Source: Fulvia fulva
Taxonomy: Eukaryota > Ascomycota > Dothideomycetes > Mycosphaerellales > Mycosphaerellaceae
Length of the DNA: 64,000 nucleotides
Reading direction: 5' to 3'
NCBI RefSeq assembly: GCF_020509005.1
Contig: NC_063020.1
Span: 1,116,001 to 1,180,000, forward strand
Shown piece after piece: positions 11,669 through 22,761 of this stretch. Below the pieces are notes generated by a model. The model made no database searches. It saw only the letters and a list, made by a program, of their open reading frames with translations, and was not told where the DNA came from. Numbering within the stretch: the stretch's first letter is position 1; the number at the start of each line of letters is the position of its first letter. Position numbers and translations under genes: made by a program.

Positions 11669-14600
11669 CTAACCCCCACCCCTAGCATAAGGATGGAAAC
11701 CCGAGTTGCCTCTGCCTCTGCCACCGCCTCTGTAGTTCGCGCCAGGCCTACCAGCATTCTTCGGACCGGTTGGAGCACCGGCTGGAGCGTTGGGGGCATT
11801 GGCAGGCGGACCTCCTCCACGGCCACCACGGAACCCACCACCGCCGCGACCACCTCTGAAACCTCCACCCATACCTTGTGGCTGCGGCTCATCATCGTAC
11901 ATGCCATCCCAGGCATTACCTCCGCCAGCACCCTGCGCCATCCTCATCCTCGCCTGCTGCTGCTGCTCATACTTCTGCTGCTCAAACATCATCTGCTCCT
12001 GCGCGTTGAAGCCTCCAGCACCCTGCTGAGCGCCAGGACCCGGGCTAGCAGAGCCGTTCATTCCCGGACTCTGGCCTCCCTGTCCCTGACCTTGCTGAGC
12101 CTGCTGCTGCATCATCATCTGCTGCATCATTTGCGGATTCATGCCTCTCTGTGCCATCATCTGCTGCATCATGGGGTTCTGCATCATCTGAGGGTTCATC
12201 ATTCCCGCGCCGCCCATGTTGCCGGCTTGCATGCCCTGCATCATGGCGAAGTATTGCTGCATGCGCTGCCAGTACTGCGCCATCATGGCTGGTGTCATGC
12301 CATTGGCTTGACCACCTGCGTCGCCGCCGCCGCCTTGAGCCATCTGGCTCGGGTTGAAGCCACCATTGCCGCCGCCGTTACCGCCTCCGTTGTTGTTACC
12401 CCAGCCAGCGCCTTTGCCGCCGCGGCCGAACTTGGAGTGAGGTGGTTCGTCTTCGCCCATCTTGCCGCGAGGCTGAGCGCGCTTGACTTCGATGGGCTTG
12501 CCGAGGATGGAGAGTGGTCCCTCGAGGGTACGTTCAACGGCCATGTCATTGTCGAAAGTGACAAAGCCAAAGCCTCGTGGGCGGCCGGTGTCCTTGTCCA
12601 TCATAAGGGTTGCATCGAGGACGCGGCCGAACTTGGTGAAGAACTCCTTGAAATCGGATTCGGTGGCGTCTTGGGAGACTCCGCCGACGAAGATCTTGGC
12701 GGTGCGTTCTTGCTCATCACGAGGGATGGCACGTTTCGGGTCGATCTTAGTGGTTGTGTCAGTGAGATTGTTCCGTCTGTGTACGTCGTTACTTAATCTT
12801 ACAAGTTTGCCGTCAAGCTGATGCTCTTTGACCATGACTGTGTTGACAGTCTTTGGGTCTTTGAAAGTGAGGAAGCCGAAGCCACGGGAGCGACCTGTGG
12901 CTCCATCGCGCATGACGGTGCATTCGACAACTTCGCCGAACTGTGAGAAGTAATTCTTAAGTGACTCTGTGCAGATATTAGACGTGGCTGAAGCTTGTTG
13001 GTACAGCATGACACCACTCACCGTCTGTGGTCTCCCAGTTCAGGCCACCGATGAACATCTTTCTGTAATGACATGTCAGTATAAATGCTATGGATCATCA
13101 CATACGATTCTGTGTAGTCAGCATGAGCGTGAGCGAGCCTGTTCTCTTCCGTTCTGTCCTCCGTTCTGTCCTTCAATTGCCTGTCAAGTGCTTCCATCTC
13201 GTCGTGTCCAAGCAGCATGCCCCGGCCGTGTTGTGTACTGAGGCGTCTTGCAGTGCAATATTGTTGACATCCACACCCGGGATATGACACCGGTGTACAC
13301 CTCTTTGGATGTTGCCATGAAGTGTCGAAAGGAGTAGCGTACAACATGCAGACAGACTTGGTATATGGTGGGCGATGCAGGTGTTCATCTCGTGTCGGGC
13401 ACGTGCCGCTCTCCACAGCCACGCCGTTCCTCATGCCAGTGGCGTGGGGCTGCCGAACTCTGTCCAAACGGAAGTGCGCATGGCAAGCATGGTAGAATCG
13501 ATTGATGTCTCGTTGCGGCATATCAAGCTGATTGTATGCATATCTGCTGGCGCGTATGCATATCGACTCTTCGGATCTAAGATCTTGCAGAGTGACGACA
13601 TCTGCTCAGCTGCATGACACTATCGGCTATCTCCTGTCTGTGCTCTCTGCTGTCTGTCTGCTATGTCGCTAAGGCGGAGTTATCGTATCAAGCTATTGCT
13701 TCTGTCTGGTATGACTTGTGTCTGCTGTCAGGTTTTGTGGCCTCAAGTACAGTAGGTAGTGTAGACCTTTGATGAACAGTGTCCAGTTGCTCCATGACCA
13801 TCCATGACTTCCTCCTTTTTCTGCCGGTACGCAACAGTGTGCTCGTGTACCCGCATGCGTCGGGTGCCAACCTTGCAGACCTGCAGCCTGCACCGAGCTT
13901 CCCGAAGACTCGACTTCCTCCACGTGTGTGCACCTCCAGTGCGGTCATCGCGCAGATAACTCTTGTCCATAATATTGATGTCGTCCGGTCGAGTGTGATT
14001 CGGTTGAGTGGAGAGGTGGTACCACACATCACGTGCGCGGCATAACCTTCTTGCCTCGCAGCACCGTCAAAGAAGCGACAGTGCATCTCAGTATCTCCCT
14101 TCCTCGATGGACCAGTATATTATGCAGTGCTCACTGCTCGCTCGCTCGCCCATGCCCATGCCCATGCCCATGCTGACGCCGCCGATGCGCCATCAAAATA
14201 TCACTCAAACCAAGAAGTGAACTTACCCATCCTCCTTTGTGCCTATCGGACGCTCCTCAGGCCGCGAGTCTTGGAAGTCTCCGCCGTCTTGGTAGCTATC
14301 CATACCGCCCATACCTTGTGGCGGGCCATAGTTGTTGTCGTTCCGTGCCTCTGGCACGTTGGTGCTGCCTGCCACGATTACGGGCTTGCGCTCCGGCTCT
14401 GGTTGCTCGAAGTCATCGTCGGCGGCGGATGCCTGAGCTGCGGGCTCGGTCTTGATCGGTGCGGATGCTGGTGCCGAATCTTCATTGTTGGTGGTGTCAT
14501 CGTAGAGACTGGATGATGTTAGTTGGAGGGTGAGGTGGACTCGAGGATCACCGGGCACTTACTCGGCGAAGAGATCGTCGTCGTCACCTGCGTCAGCCAT
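11669..14600 (-). CDS. hrp1: Hrp1/Nab4-type hnRNP with two RRMs (mRNA 3'-end processing and export)
   Basis: Exons 14600-14563, 14508-14227, 13062-13022, 12966-12803 and 12745-11669; each junction has GT-AG and keeps frame. The start MADAGDDDDLFAD leads to an acidic linker, then RRM1 (KMFIGGLNWETTDESL; RNP1 RSRGFGFLTF), the linker DGKLIDPKRAIPRDEQ, and RRM2 (AKIFVGGVSQDATESD; RNP1 RPRGFGFVTF). The C-terminal half is Gly/Met/Gln-rich with RGG repeats and ends in FHPYARGGG. This order is that of yeast Hrp1 (CFIB), which binds pre-mRNA 3' ends and shuttles between nucleus and cytoplasm. Exon 3 is only 41 nt. Intron 2 (13063-14226) is 1164 nt, unusually long. Intron 4 (12746-12802, 57 nt) is in frame and stop-free; removing it restores the conserved linker. 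The gene is divergent from gyp1. Confidence 0.93.
14149..14172. repeat. Hexanucleotide microsatellite (CCCATG)4
   Basis: Four perfect tandem CCCATG units inside the long hrp1 intron 2, about 55 nt from its 5' splice site (minus strand CATGGG). Confidence 0.95.
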
Positions 14601-14893
14601 GGTGATGGCGCTGTTAGTGGTCGGAGGGAGATGTAAACGCAGACGCGAAGAATTAGAGGGGTGTGTGCGGTGGTGTGGTTGAGAAGGAGTATGAAGAAGA
14701 AAGGTGGTGGTTGCTGTCGTGGAAAGCAAACAAGCTGAAGAAGCGGCTGCGCAAAGAGTGACTTGAAGGGCGGAGACACCCCTGCACGGATCGGCGAATC
14801 ATTGATGCGTGCATCAGCCCGCCGCCGCAATCGTCACCAGGTACACACCACCTTCGAGGCATGAGCTAGCAACACTTTACTGCTACTCTCGCA
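14601..14893. promoter_or_regulatory. Shared divergent promoter of hrp1 and gyp1
   Basis: 293 bp separate the two start codons, so both promoters must lie here or overlap the 5' leaders. No clear TATA box seen; inferred from gene layout. Confidence 0.5.
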
Positions 14894-16965
14894 ATGAGCT
14901 TCAATAAACCATCTCATCAGGTATGAATGTGTTCGTTAGGTATTACTGACCCCATAACTCATTGCCCAACAGGAGATGCGAGAGATCACGAGAGCTAATA
15001 TGGACATTTGGGCTTTCATAGACCGGACAGAGTAAGGCGCTCTACATCTTACTTATACTATTGCTCCTAATGCGACATCCTAGTACTGCATCTCCATTCT
15101 GGCGAGCTGCATCCGCCAACAGCCAGCGAAGTAACGATCAGAAGAGCAATGCGCAACCTGAGCGCAAAGTGATTGGCGCGTCCTACTCGCATGCAGACAT
15201 ACTCAACTTCAACCAACTGTATGCGACCAAGCCTGAACACTATATGGCTTACTGACACCTCACCAGGAACGTCTCTGGCGACCGACCTCGAACGCCGCCC
15301 ACGACATCGAGTAACACCCGAAGCACACCACCACCAGCGTCTAGGAATGCACGATCTCCACCTTCGCGACCAGGATACAGCAGCTTTCTCTCCGAATCTA
15401 GCAATGCCTACGACGAGGAGGGAGACGATGGCTTTGGCTTGGACGATGAAGAGGACGAGTTTGGTCTGCCCAGCATAGCAAGCATGCGCAGGAAAGGCAA
15501 GCGGATATCGAGCAAGAAAGCTAAAGACCCTGGTGGGAGCAGCACATTCTCCAGAACGACCAGCGGTAACAGCATCACCAAGAACGGAGTGCCGACGCCC
15601 GCAAGTCTTGGATCGTGGGCATTGAACGATGGAGATGTGGCCTCTGAGCGCGCTCTACCTGCATACCCTACCTTGAAACGCACAGAGACAGGCCAGAAGA
15701 TCCTCAGACCTCAGTACAAAGACATACTTCGCGACCCGGCCAACAGCCTACATCTGATCTCGCATCCTGCTGTGACACCTGGAGCTTCGGCAAAGGAAGT
15801 CGAAGCTCATTCAGCACGCATTACGCGAATCAACAAGTTTAAGAAGATCCTCCAGGCATCCTCGATATCACTTGCAGAACTCCGAGGCCAGGCATGGAAT
15901 GGTCTGCCGAGCGAAGTTCGTGCGATGACATGGCAGCTGCTACTCGGATATCTACCCACATCATCCGAACGACGAGTCGCGACTCTTGAGCGAAAACGAA
16001 ACGAGTACCTAGACGGTGTACGACAAGCATTTGAAAAGGGCACAATGGGCGCAGACGCACCTGTACAAGCAGGAATCTCAGGACCCGGCTCTTCGCCGGC
16101 ACAGAATAGAGGTCGCGGTCGCGGTCTGGACGAAGCAATATGGCATCAGATCAGCATCGACGTACCGCGAACGAACCCACACCTCGAACTCTACAGCTAC
16201 GAAGCAACGCAACGAAGTCTGGAGCGAATCCTTTACGTCTGGGCGATACGGCATCCTGCAAGCGGTTACGTCCAAGGTATCAACGATCTAGTCACACCGT
16301 TCTGGCAAGTCTTCCTCGGCCAGTATATCACAGACCCCGACGTCGAATCCGGTATGGATCCTGGGCAACTACCCAAAGCAGTTCTAGATGCGGTCGAAGC
16401 AGACAGCTTCTGGTGTCTAACAAAGCTCCTGGATGGAATCCAGGATAACTATATTCACGCGCAACCTGGAATCCAACGACAAGTCTCCGCGTTACGGGAT
16501 CTTACAGCACGAATCGATGAAGCGTTAGCGAAGCATATGGAGCAAGAAGGCGTGGAATTCATCCAATTCTCCTTTCGCTGGATGAACTGTCTCCTCATGC
16601 GAGAAATCTCCGTCCGTAACACCGTGCGGATGTGGGATACATATCTCGTACGTACCTCCCTGTCCACTTTGCCATTTTCCTCCCACCATCACTAACACTC
16701 TTCTTTCCCACAGGCAGAAGAACTCGGCTTCTCCTCCTTCCACCTCTACGTCTGCGCCGCCTTCCTCGTCAAGTGGAGCGACAAACTGCAGCGGATGGAT
16801 TTCCAGGAGATTATGATGTTCTTACAGTCCTTGCCGACGAAGGAGTGGACGGAGAAGGATATTGAGTTGTTGCTTAGTGAGGCGTTTATCTGGAAGAGTC
16901 TGTTTGAGGGCAGTAAGGCGCATGTTAGGCAGACGAGCAGTGCTGCGCAGGTCATGCAGCTGTGA
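14894..16965 (+). CDS. gyp1: Gyp1-type TBC-domain Rab GTPase-activating protein
   Basis: Exons 14894-14920, 14973-15031, 15084-15218, 15267-16647 and 16714-16965, all with GT-AG introns of 48-66 nt and frame kept. The N-terminus (MSFNKPSHQ, then DILNFNQL) and a Ser/Pro-rich low-complexity region precede the TBC domain, which starts around LRGQAWNGLPSEVRAMTWQLLLGYLP. The dual catalytic fingers are present: ISIDVPRTNP (Arg finger, IxxDxxR) and YVQGINDLV (Gln finger, YxQG). The C-terminal TBC helices (WMNCLLMREI, WDTYLAEELGFSSFHLYVCAAFLV) follow, with the stop after QVMQL. Gyp1 accelerates GTP hydrolysis by Ypt1 and other Rabs at the Golgi. Orthology (Gyp1/TBC1D22 group) rests on domain layout and is fairly secure. 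Confidence 0.9.
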
Positions 16966-17063
16966 GGATCTCGAGGTCGGCGGGCTGTGGCCAGGAGAAG
17001 TGATATCCAGAAGAGTTACTCTCCGTTCTGTGAGCTTGCTGAATGGACAAGCAGGATACCAGA

Positions 17064-18174
17064 TCAGCTGGCTGTATCGCTGTGACCATTAAGCAGCGGT
17101 ACCTCTTCAATCATCAAATTCACCAGCCCTTCTTTCGGCGGCGAGAACTGTCTGAGCTTCACGCCAGCTTCCTGGAATATTTTCGCCGCTTCATCGTCCA
17201 TGTAGTAGCTATTGCTGTACACAACCTCTGTGATCCCCACCTGCACGATCTTAATGGTGCAGGTGAGGCAAGGACAAGTATTGCAGTACAAGACTGCACT
17301 GTCCCCGATCCGTTCTCTCCCAGCTTCTAACAGTGCATTCTCCTCGGCATGAATGCAAAGACACGTACTAAGACTCACGCCTCCAATCCCGCCACCATTA
17401 CAACGTGGACAACCGCCTTCGTTGCAGTTGGAGACGTTCCGGGGCGTGCCGTTGTAGCCTGTGGCCATTACGCGTTTCTCGCGCACGAGGACGCAGCCGA
17501 CTTGGCGGCGCATACAGTTGCTGCGGCGCGCGGCGAGGGAGGCGAGGGTCATGAAGTAGTGGTCCCAGGTTGGGCGCAGGCGGGAGGGGTCGGTGAGGTT
17601 CAGTGAGTCTAGGGAGGTCCAAAGGTGATTTAGGGAGGTGGTGGAGTTGAGGAGTTTTATCTGTGCTCGAGTTGCCGTGGTGGCGAGACCTGTAGATGGG
17701 GAGTAAAGGTGAGCATCGTTGCGGAGGACGAATTGGTCGAGGGTTGGCGGTGTGAGGGCAGCTTTCGCACACCGGTCCTTGAAGCGCGTCCAGCGGAGGG
17801 AAATGGGGGCGTCGATGTGGAGGAGTATGAAGAAGGGTCTTCTTGATAGTACTTCGGCTATGTGTTCATCGTAGAGGGAGACGGTTGCGAAGTTTGTTTG
17901 CCAGTGTTTTGTGGCGTATTCCAGGAGATCCTCGACTGTGTTGAATTTCGTTTCTAGGTCGCCGTATGTGGTCTCTGGCACGTGGGCTTCGGAGGCGGAC
18001 TTTTCGACGCTGGGGGTGGCGGCGTTGCGGTGGAGGGAGAGGAGTTGGAAGTTGTGGTTTTGGATGAGGTATTGGAGGACTGAGTGCTTGCCGGCGCATA
18101 TGCCTGTGTACTGTTAGCTGGTGTTTGTGTGGACTTGCTGGGACTATGTTACCGCCGCAGATTCCTATGAGCAT
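17064..18174 (-). CDS. dcd1: Deoxycytidylate (dCMP) deaminase
   Basis: Exon 1 is 18174-18153 and the intron 18104-18152 (49 nt; GTAACA, GCTAAC, ACACAG); exon 2 is 18103-17064. The join gives MLIGICGGICAGKHS, the P-loop-like N-terminus typical of fungal Dcd1. The cytidine deaminase domain at the C-terminal side shows the zinc site: HAEENAL (His plus catalytic Glu) and CPCLTC (two Cys). The segment GYNGTPRNVSNCNEGGCPRC is the characteristic second zinc-binding region of dCMP deaminases. It converts dCMP to dUMP (EC 3.5.4.12) for thymidylate synthesis. It is convergent with gyp1, with 98 bp between stops, and divergent from atg7. Confidence 0.93.
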
Positions 18175-18614
18175 GTTGGAGTATATCACACGTGATTATG
18201 CTGGGAGGTTGCTCTTGCTTACATCCATGGATATATGATATATGCCACCTGACAGCGACTTCTTTGTGGTGTAGACTACTTTGCGCGTCTTCACGCGTCG
18301 GCAAGGATCGACGAGGCCCCGCACCTGCAGTGTCTTGACAGCTGCATGTCCCACTTGAGCGCCTGCTCTTGCAAGGTCATCATCAACATGAGCACGAGAC
18401 ATGCGACTTCACTCCGGCCGTTCCTCTCGTGACCATTCACACAACATCACACACTACATTCGACAAACCTCCGTTCTCTGCACATTGCTACATCGTTACA
18501 TCGCACAGCACTCACCCGAGTCGTTTACAACTACAGCATCAGCACGAGACGGGCATCATCTTCCCATACAGACACAGATAGGCCTCAGGCCAAACACCCT
18601 CACTACGAGTCAAT
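18175..18614. promoter_or_regulatory. Shared divergent promoter of dcd1 and atg7
   Basis: 440 bp between the two start codons. The atg7-proximal 200 bp is CA/CT-rich on the plus strand, as is common in fungal 5' leaders. No specific site claimed. Confidence 0.45.
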
Positions 18615-21137
18615 ATGGCACAGCTCATGTACGCGCCATGGACGTCGGACGTCGAGCTCGCCTTCTACAGTGCACTGGCGAACATCAAGATCAACCACGA
18701 CAAGCTCGACTCGTCCGCTCGGAAAGTGCTCGGACTGTACGAGATCAACCACAAGGACGCACCGGAACGCAGCACTCGCATGCAAATACATGGCACTGCA
18801 CTGACCACTGACGAGTGTGTTGTCCCCTGCCTCCGCACTTTCACACACTGACACCATCTGCGTAGAGTGCAGAAGGGCTTCTTCCGAGCAGAAGGCTTCA
18901 TCCGCAACTTCAACACGATCGACGAGTTTCGACAGGTCGACAAAGCCGCCCACATAGAAAGAGCTGGTCGCATGATCTGGGACGCCATCAAGGATGGAAC
19001 AATATACTCCTGCCCTTCACTACTGTGCTCCTTCTCCGCAGTATGCTTCGCCGACTTGAAGAAATACAAGTTTACATACCACTTCGCATACCCAGCCATA
19101 CATTCGGACCCCTCGTGGAAACTCGTCGTGCCGAACGACAACCCACAAGCTGCTATTAGGAAGCTGGACCCAAAGGAGACTGAAATGCTTGTCGATGCCG
19201 TGCAGACATGGAGATACAGCGTAGACAGCAGACAGCATGGCTTCTTCCTGGCCAAGCGACTGCGCAAAGAAGTGTTGGAGGCAGAGTGGCGGGCGGGCAG
19301 AGGAGAAGTGGAGGAGGAAGGAGAGGACGGCAACCTTTGCACGAAACCATCTAGGGGGAAATCGCGGACTAGTAGTCTCAGCGAAGTGGGCTTCCTCTGG
19401 TGGATCGGCTCCCTGTCCAGCTACGAGAATGGCTTTTTCGACAATGCTCGTCCAGAGGATCGATATGTATGCTTCGCCGACCCTTCAACTTACTCCGAGA
19501 ACCCTGGCTGGATGCTACGAAATCTGCTCGTGCTCGTGCGACAAAGATGGCATCTGGACAATGTCAAGATCATCTGCTACCGCGACGTTCATGCACGAAG
19601 GGAACACCCCACATCGCTGCTGATGGACCTGCAGTCAGCTGAACCAGTCTACCAAATCCCGCAGGACCAACTTGATCGAGCGGCACAGCAGTCGAGCCTT
19701 GGCACTAGCACTGCCTTCACGCCTGATCAAGTCGATCAATTCGGCGAACTCATCACAGACAAGCTGAAAGGAACTGACTCGCTTCCTCTTCGGCCGAAAA
19801 CACCACCTGCTAGCGCAACACAGTTCACGAAAGCCACTGGCTGGGAACGTTCGGATCAGGGTAAAGTCATTTCGCGTACGGTCGATTTGGCCGCTTATCT
19901 GGACCCTTCCAGGCTGGCCGACCAAGCGGTCGACCTGAACTTGAAACTGATCAAGTGGAGGATAGCACCGTCTATCGACCTGGAGACTATCAAGCACACG
20001 AAATGTCTGCTGTTGGGCGCTGGCACATTGGGCGCCTATGTCGCACGAAATCTTATGGGCTGGGGAGTGAAGAAGATTACTTTCGTTGACGATGGACGAG
20101 TCAGCTACTCAAACCCCGTCCGACAACCACTGTACGACTTCAAAGACTGCCAGAATGGTGGCGTGTGGAAAGCGCAGCGGGCATCTGATGTTCTTTCAGG
20201 GATATACCCTGGCGTTGACTCCGAAGGTGTAGTAGTCAGCGTACCAATGGCAGGTCATCCCATCATTGGTGACGAGACGAAGGTGCAGCGACAGTTCGAA
20301 CAGCTGAAGGGGCTTGTCGATGCCCACGATGCTATTTTCTTACTCATGGACACCAGAGAGGCTAGATGGCTACCTACAGTCATGGGCAAGTCCGCTGGCA
20401 AGATCGTCATCAACGCTGCTCTCGGATTTGACACATACATGGTCATGCGACATGGACAAAGAGCACCGCCTGCGCCGAGACCGTCTGTGGAGGAAAGTGC
20501 TGAAGGCACTGTCTTGACACATCCGAAGGATGAACAGAATCCTCTACTTGCTGCAGCATCGGATCCGATCGTCAATGGAAACGGTGCGAAGGGCGAGCCT
20601 GAAGAACTTGGCTGTTACTTCTGCTCCGATGTCGTTGCGCCGGCTGATAGCATGAAGAAAGCAACGCTGGATCAGCAGTGTACGGTAACAAGACCAGGCG
20701 CAGCGCCAATCGCCTCAGCTCTGGCAGTTGAGCTTCTGGTTTCAATTACGCAGCACAAGCTCAAAGGAAGAGCACCAGCACCTCCAGAACTGAAGTCTGT
20801 TGCTATTGCTCAAGCACCCGATACAGACCCTTCTTTGCCCAACTCGCACCCTCTCGGGACCGTACCACATCAGCTTCGCGGCTACATGTCAACCTGGCAA
20901 ACACTGCAGATCAGAGGGCAACCGTACGACTGTTGCGCAGCCTGTTCGCCGAAAGTACTCGAAGCTTACGAGCGTGATGGTTGGAGCTTTTTGAAGCACG
21001 CTCTCAACGACAAGGGCTACGTGGAAGAGATCTCCGGTCTGGCTGAAGTGCAACGACAGGCCGAAGCAGCGGCACAGGCGATGGAGGCGCAGGAGGACGA
21101 CTGGCCTGAAGAAGATGAAGAAGGCGAGCTGATATAG
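18615..21137 (+). CDS. atg7: Atg7, E1-like activating enzyme of autophagy
   Basis: Exon 1 is 18615-18814, the intron 18815-18865 (51 nt; ends CTGCGTAG), exon 2 18866-21137. The N-terminal domain carries the usual Atg7 segments ([58 protein letters not shown]). The C-terminal adenylation domain has the nucleotide loop [20 protein letters not shown], then [30 protein letters not shown], and the catalytic Cys in [10 protein letters not shown]. The acidic C-terminus ([13 protein letters not shown]) is also typical. Atg7 activates Atg8 and Atg12 and passes them to Atg3 and Atg10. A charged insert around 19280-19380 ([13 protein letters not shown]) is longer than I would expect. No disruption seen. 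Confidence 0.95.
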
Positions 21138-21194
21138 AGTGAGCAGCAGCCAGATCCTGGAATTTGGCCTGGTCAAACATTCCCGCGCCCTCAT

Positions 21195-22106
21195 GTGGAG
21201 TGCATCGTAATACTATTGCATGCAGATAGACCGTACAGCCCGGGGCCTGATGAGGTCTCCCAGCCAGATCGCTCATCGTCAAGTAGCTCACCTGTTGAGC
21301 CCGACGGAGGTTCGGGCCCTGGGCAAGCACCGTCGTCGTCGGGAGCGAGACGCGAAGCACTTGCACCGCAAGAATCGGCTCCTGGACGGCGTTCATATTC
21401 GTGGCTGGAATTCGAGGAATCTACAAGTTCAGAGAATGAGGGAGCAGCTATTCAGGACACGTCGGGATCGAGACGCGAAACACTTGCACCGCAAGACTCG
21501 GCTTCTGGACGGCGTTCATATTCGTGGCTGGAACTCGAGGAATCTACAAGTTCGGAGAATGAGGGAGCACCTATACTGGACACGTCGGCGCCTTACGACC
21601 CGGGACCATGGCTATCACGGACTATCCCCAACATAATCCGCAACGCTGCCGCTGGCATGATGCCATGGAGGAACGCGGAGCTGCCGCCCAGGGATCCTCT
21701 TACTGGGCAGCCGATTCGACCACCGCCTTTCGCCTTGACCGGCGAGGTGTGGGATTGGCTCATGGGCGTGGCTGACCTGCATCGCGTAATGACGCCTCCG
21801 CAAGAAGATACCACCGACTCTGTTACTCGATCGCTCTCGCCGCCACCGTCTTTCAACAGAGAACTGATGGTGTGGTGGCTCAAGCACGACTTCAACGTGC
21901 ATCTTACGGCACTTCCTTCAGACGACGTCGAGGCGGCAGATGCTGAGGCCAACGCGCCAGCAGAGGATGAAGACGGCACTTTGTCCGCGGAACCTTGTGA
22001 CCAGGCATGGTGGAAGCTTAGTAAGAAGCACAAGAAGAAGCCGAGAGTGAGGGAAAGATTGCGGAAGGCTTTCTTTGCGGCCTTCGATATAGAAGAGGAA
22101 CGTTAG
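21195..22106 (+). CDS. Unknown protein with a 41-residue tandem duplication
   Basis: Open frame of about 300 codons ending in a basic/amphipathic tail (KLSKKHKKKPRVRERLRKAFFAAFDIEEER). The start is unclear: the first codon in the open frame is GTG, and the first in-frame ATG is far inside (AAGMMPWRN), so a short 5' exon is likely. The N-terminal third is Ser/Pro/Gly-rich and contains two near-identical 41-residue units with the core GRRSYSWLE.EESTSSENEGA. The central part (PPFALTGEVWDWLMGVADLHRVM; NRELMVWWLKHDFNVHL) looks folded. A second plus frame (21220-21636) is open across the same repeats. No family recognised. Confidence 0.5.
   Translation: MECIVILLHADRPYSPGPDEVSQPDRSSSSSSPVEPDGGSGPGQAPSSSGARREALAPQESAPGRRSYSWLEFEESTSSENEGAAIQDTSGSRRETLAPQDSASGRRSYSWLELEESTSSENEGAPILDTSAPYDPGPWLSRTIPNIIRNAAAGMMPWRNAELPPRDPLTGQPIRPPPFALTGEVWDWLMGVADLHRVMTPPQEDTTDSVTRSLSPPPSFNRELMVWWLKHDFNVHLTALPSDDVEAADAEANAPAEDEDGTLSAEPCDQAWWKLSKKHKKKPRVRERLRKAFFAAFDIEEER
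21339..21584 (+). repeat. Two tandem 123-bp units inside the 21195-22106 frame
   Basis: Copy 1 is 21339-21461, copy 2 21462-21584. They share long identical blocks and differ at about 10 positions near the unit edges and inside. The period is 41 codons, so both overlapping plus frames stay open. Confidence 0.9.
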
Positions 22107-22761
22107 AAGCGTGAAGGTGCTTTGAGGTACATGGGGTTCAAGTCGTCGGATATTCGGGTTCGGAGCAACTCCAGGGATCGATGGGGACAGCCGCACTGGG
22201 TGCCGTAGAGTGCAATAGCTGCCTTTGTGGCGAATATTCAGTTACCCAAGAACGCCGAATCTCGAGGATAGACAGTGCTCTCGAGCACTGTAAGATAGGC
22301 CTAATTCTTTTGAGGCTTACAGTATGCACGAGACAAGGTGCGTTGCATCACAGTGCTTCCACGTCGTTGGCGATTGCTACGCTTCGCTGTTACTCCTGCA
22401 GCAGTCACAGCGTATCTCGAATCTTGTGTAGCCGGCTACCTCTGCTGACCATAGGCCCCAAAATGCTAGGCTCCTCGGCAAAGAACGAACGACGGTACTC
22501 TCGAGAAAGGACACTGACAGCGAGCGCTGTGAGATGGGCCTGGTACGTTCGATGTTGTCAATACGCTTGAGGTAAGGCGCGCACAGTGCTTCCACCCTGG
22601 TCAGCACTCCAACACCAAACAGAGCAACCAAATGGCGGTTTGGTGCACAGACTCTCGAAGCAAGTCTTGAGGCCTCCCTTTGGGACATCAGATTATCCAG
22701 CCGAGCCCAGGCTCGTCATGCTTCGAACGTAGCTCGTGTGGACTGAGGACATCTTATCGAA
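22107..22761. other. Intergenic region with a diverged duplication
   Basis: No gene seen. Segments at about 22270-22350 and 22515-22595 share, in order, CTCTCGAG, a CTGT(A/G)AGAT(A/G)GGCCT block, TTGAGG and CACAGTGCTTCCAC, suggesting an old local duplication. Confidence 0.4.

Noticed and set aside
11531..12796. 421-codon plus-strand frame
   Set aside because: Antisense of the hrp1 RGG/Met-Gln region; its Leu/His repeats mirror the repetitive minus-strand codons.
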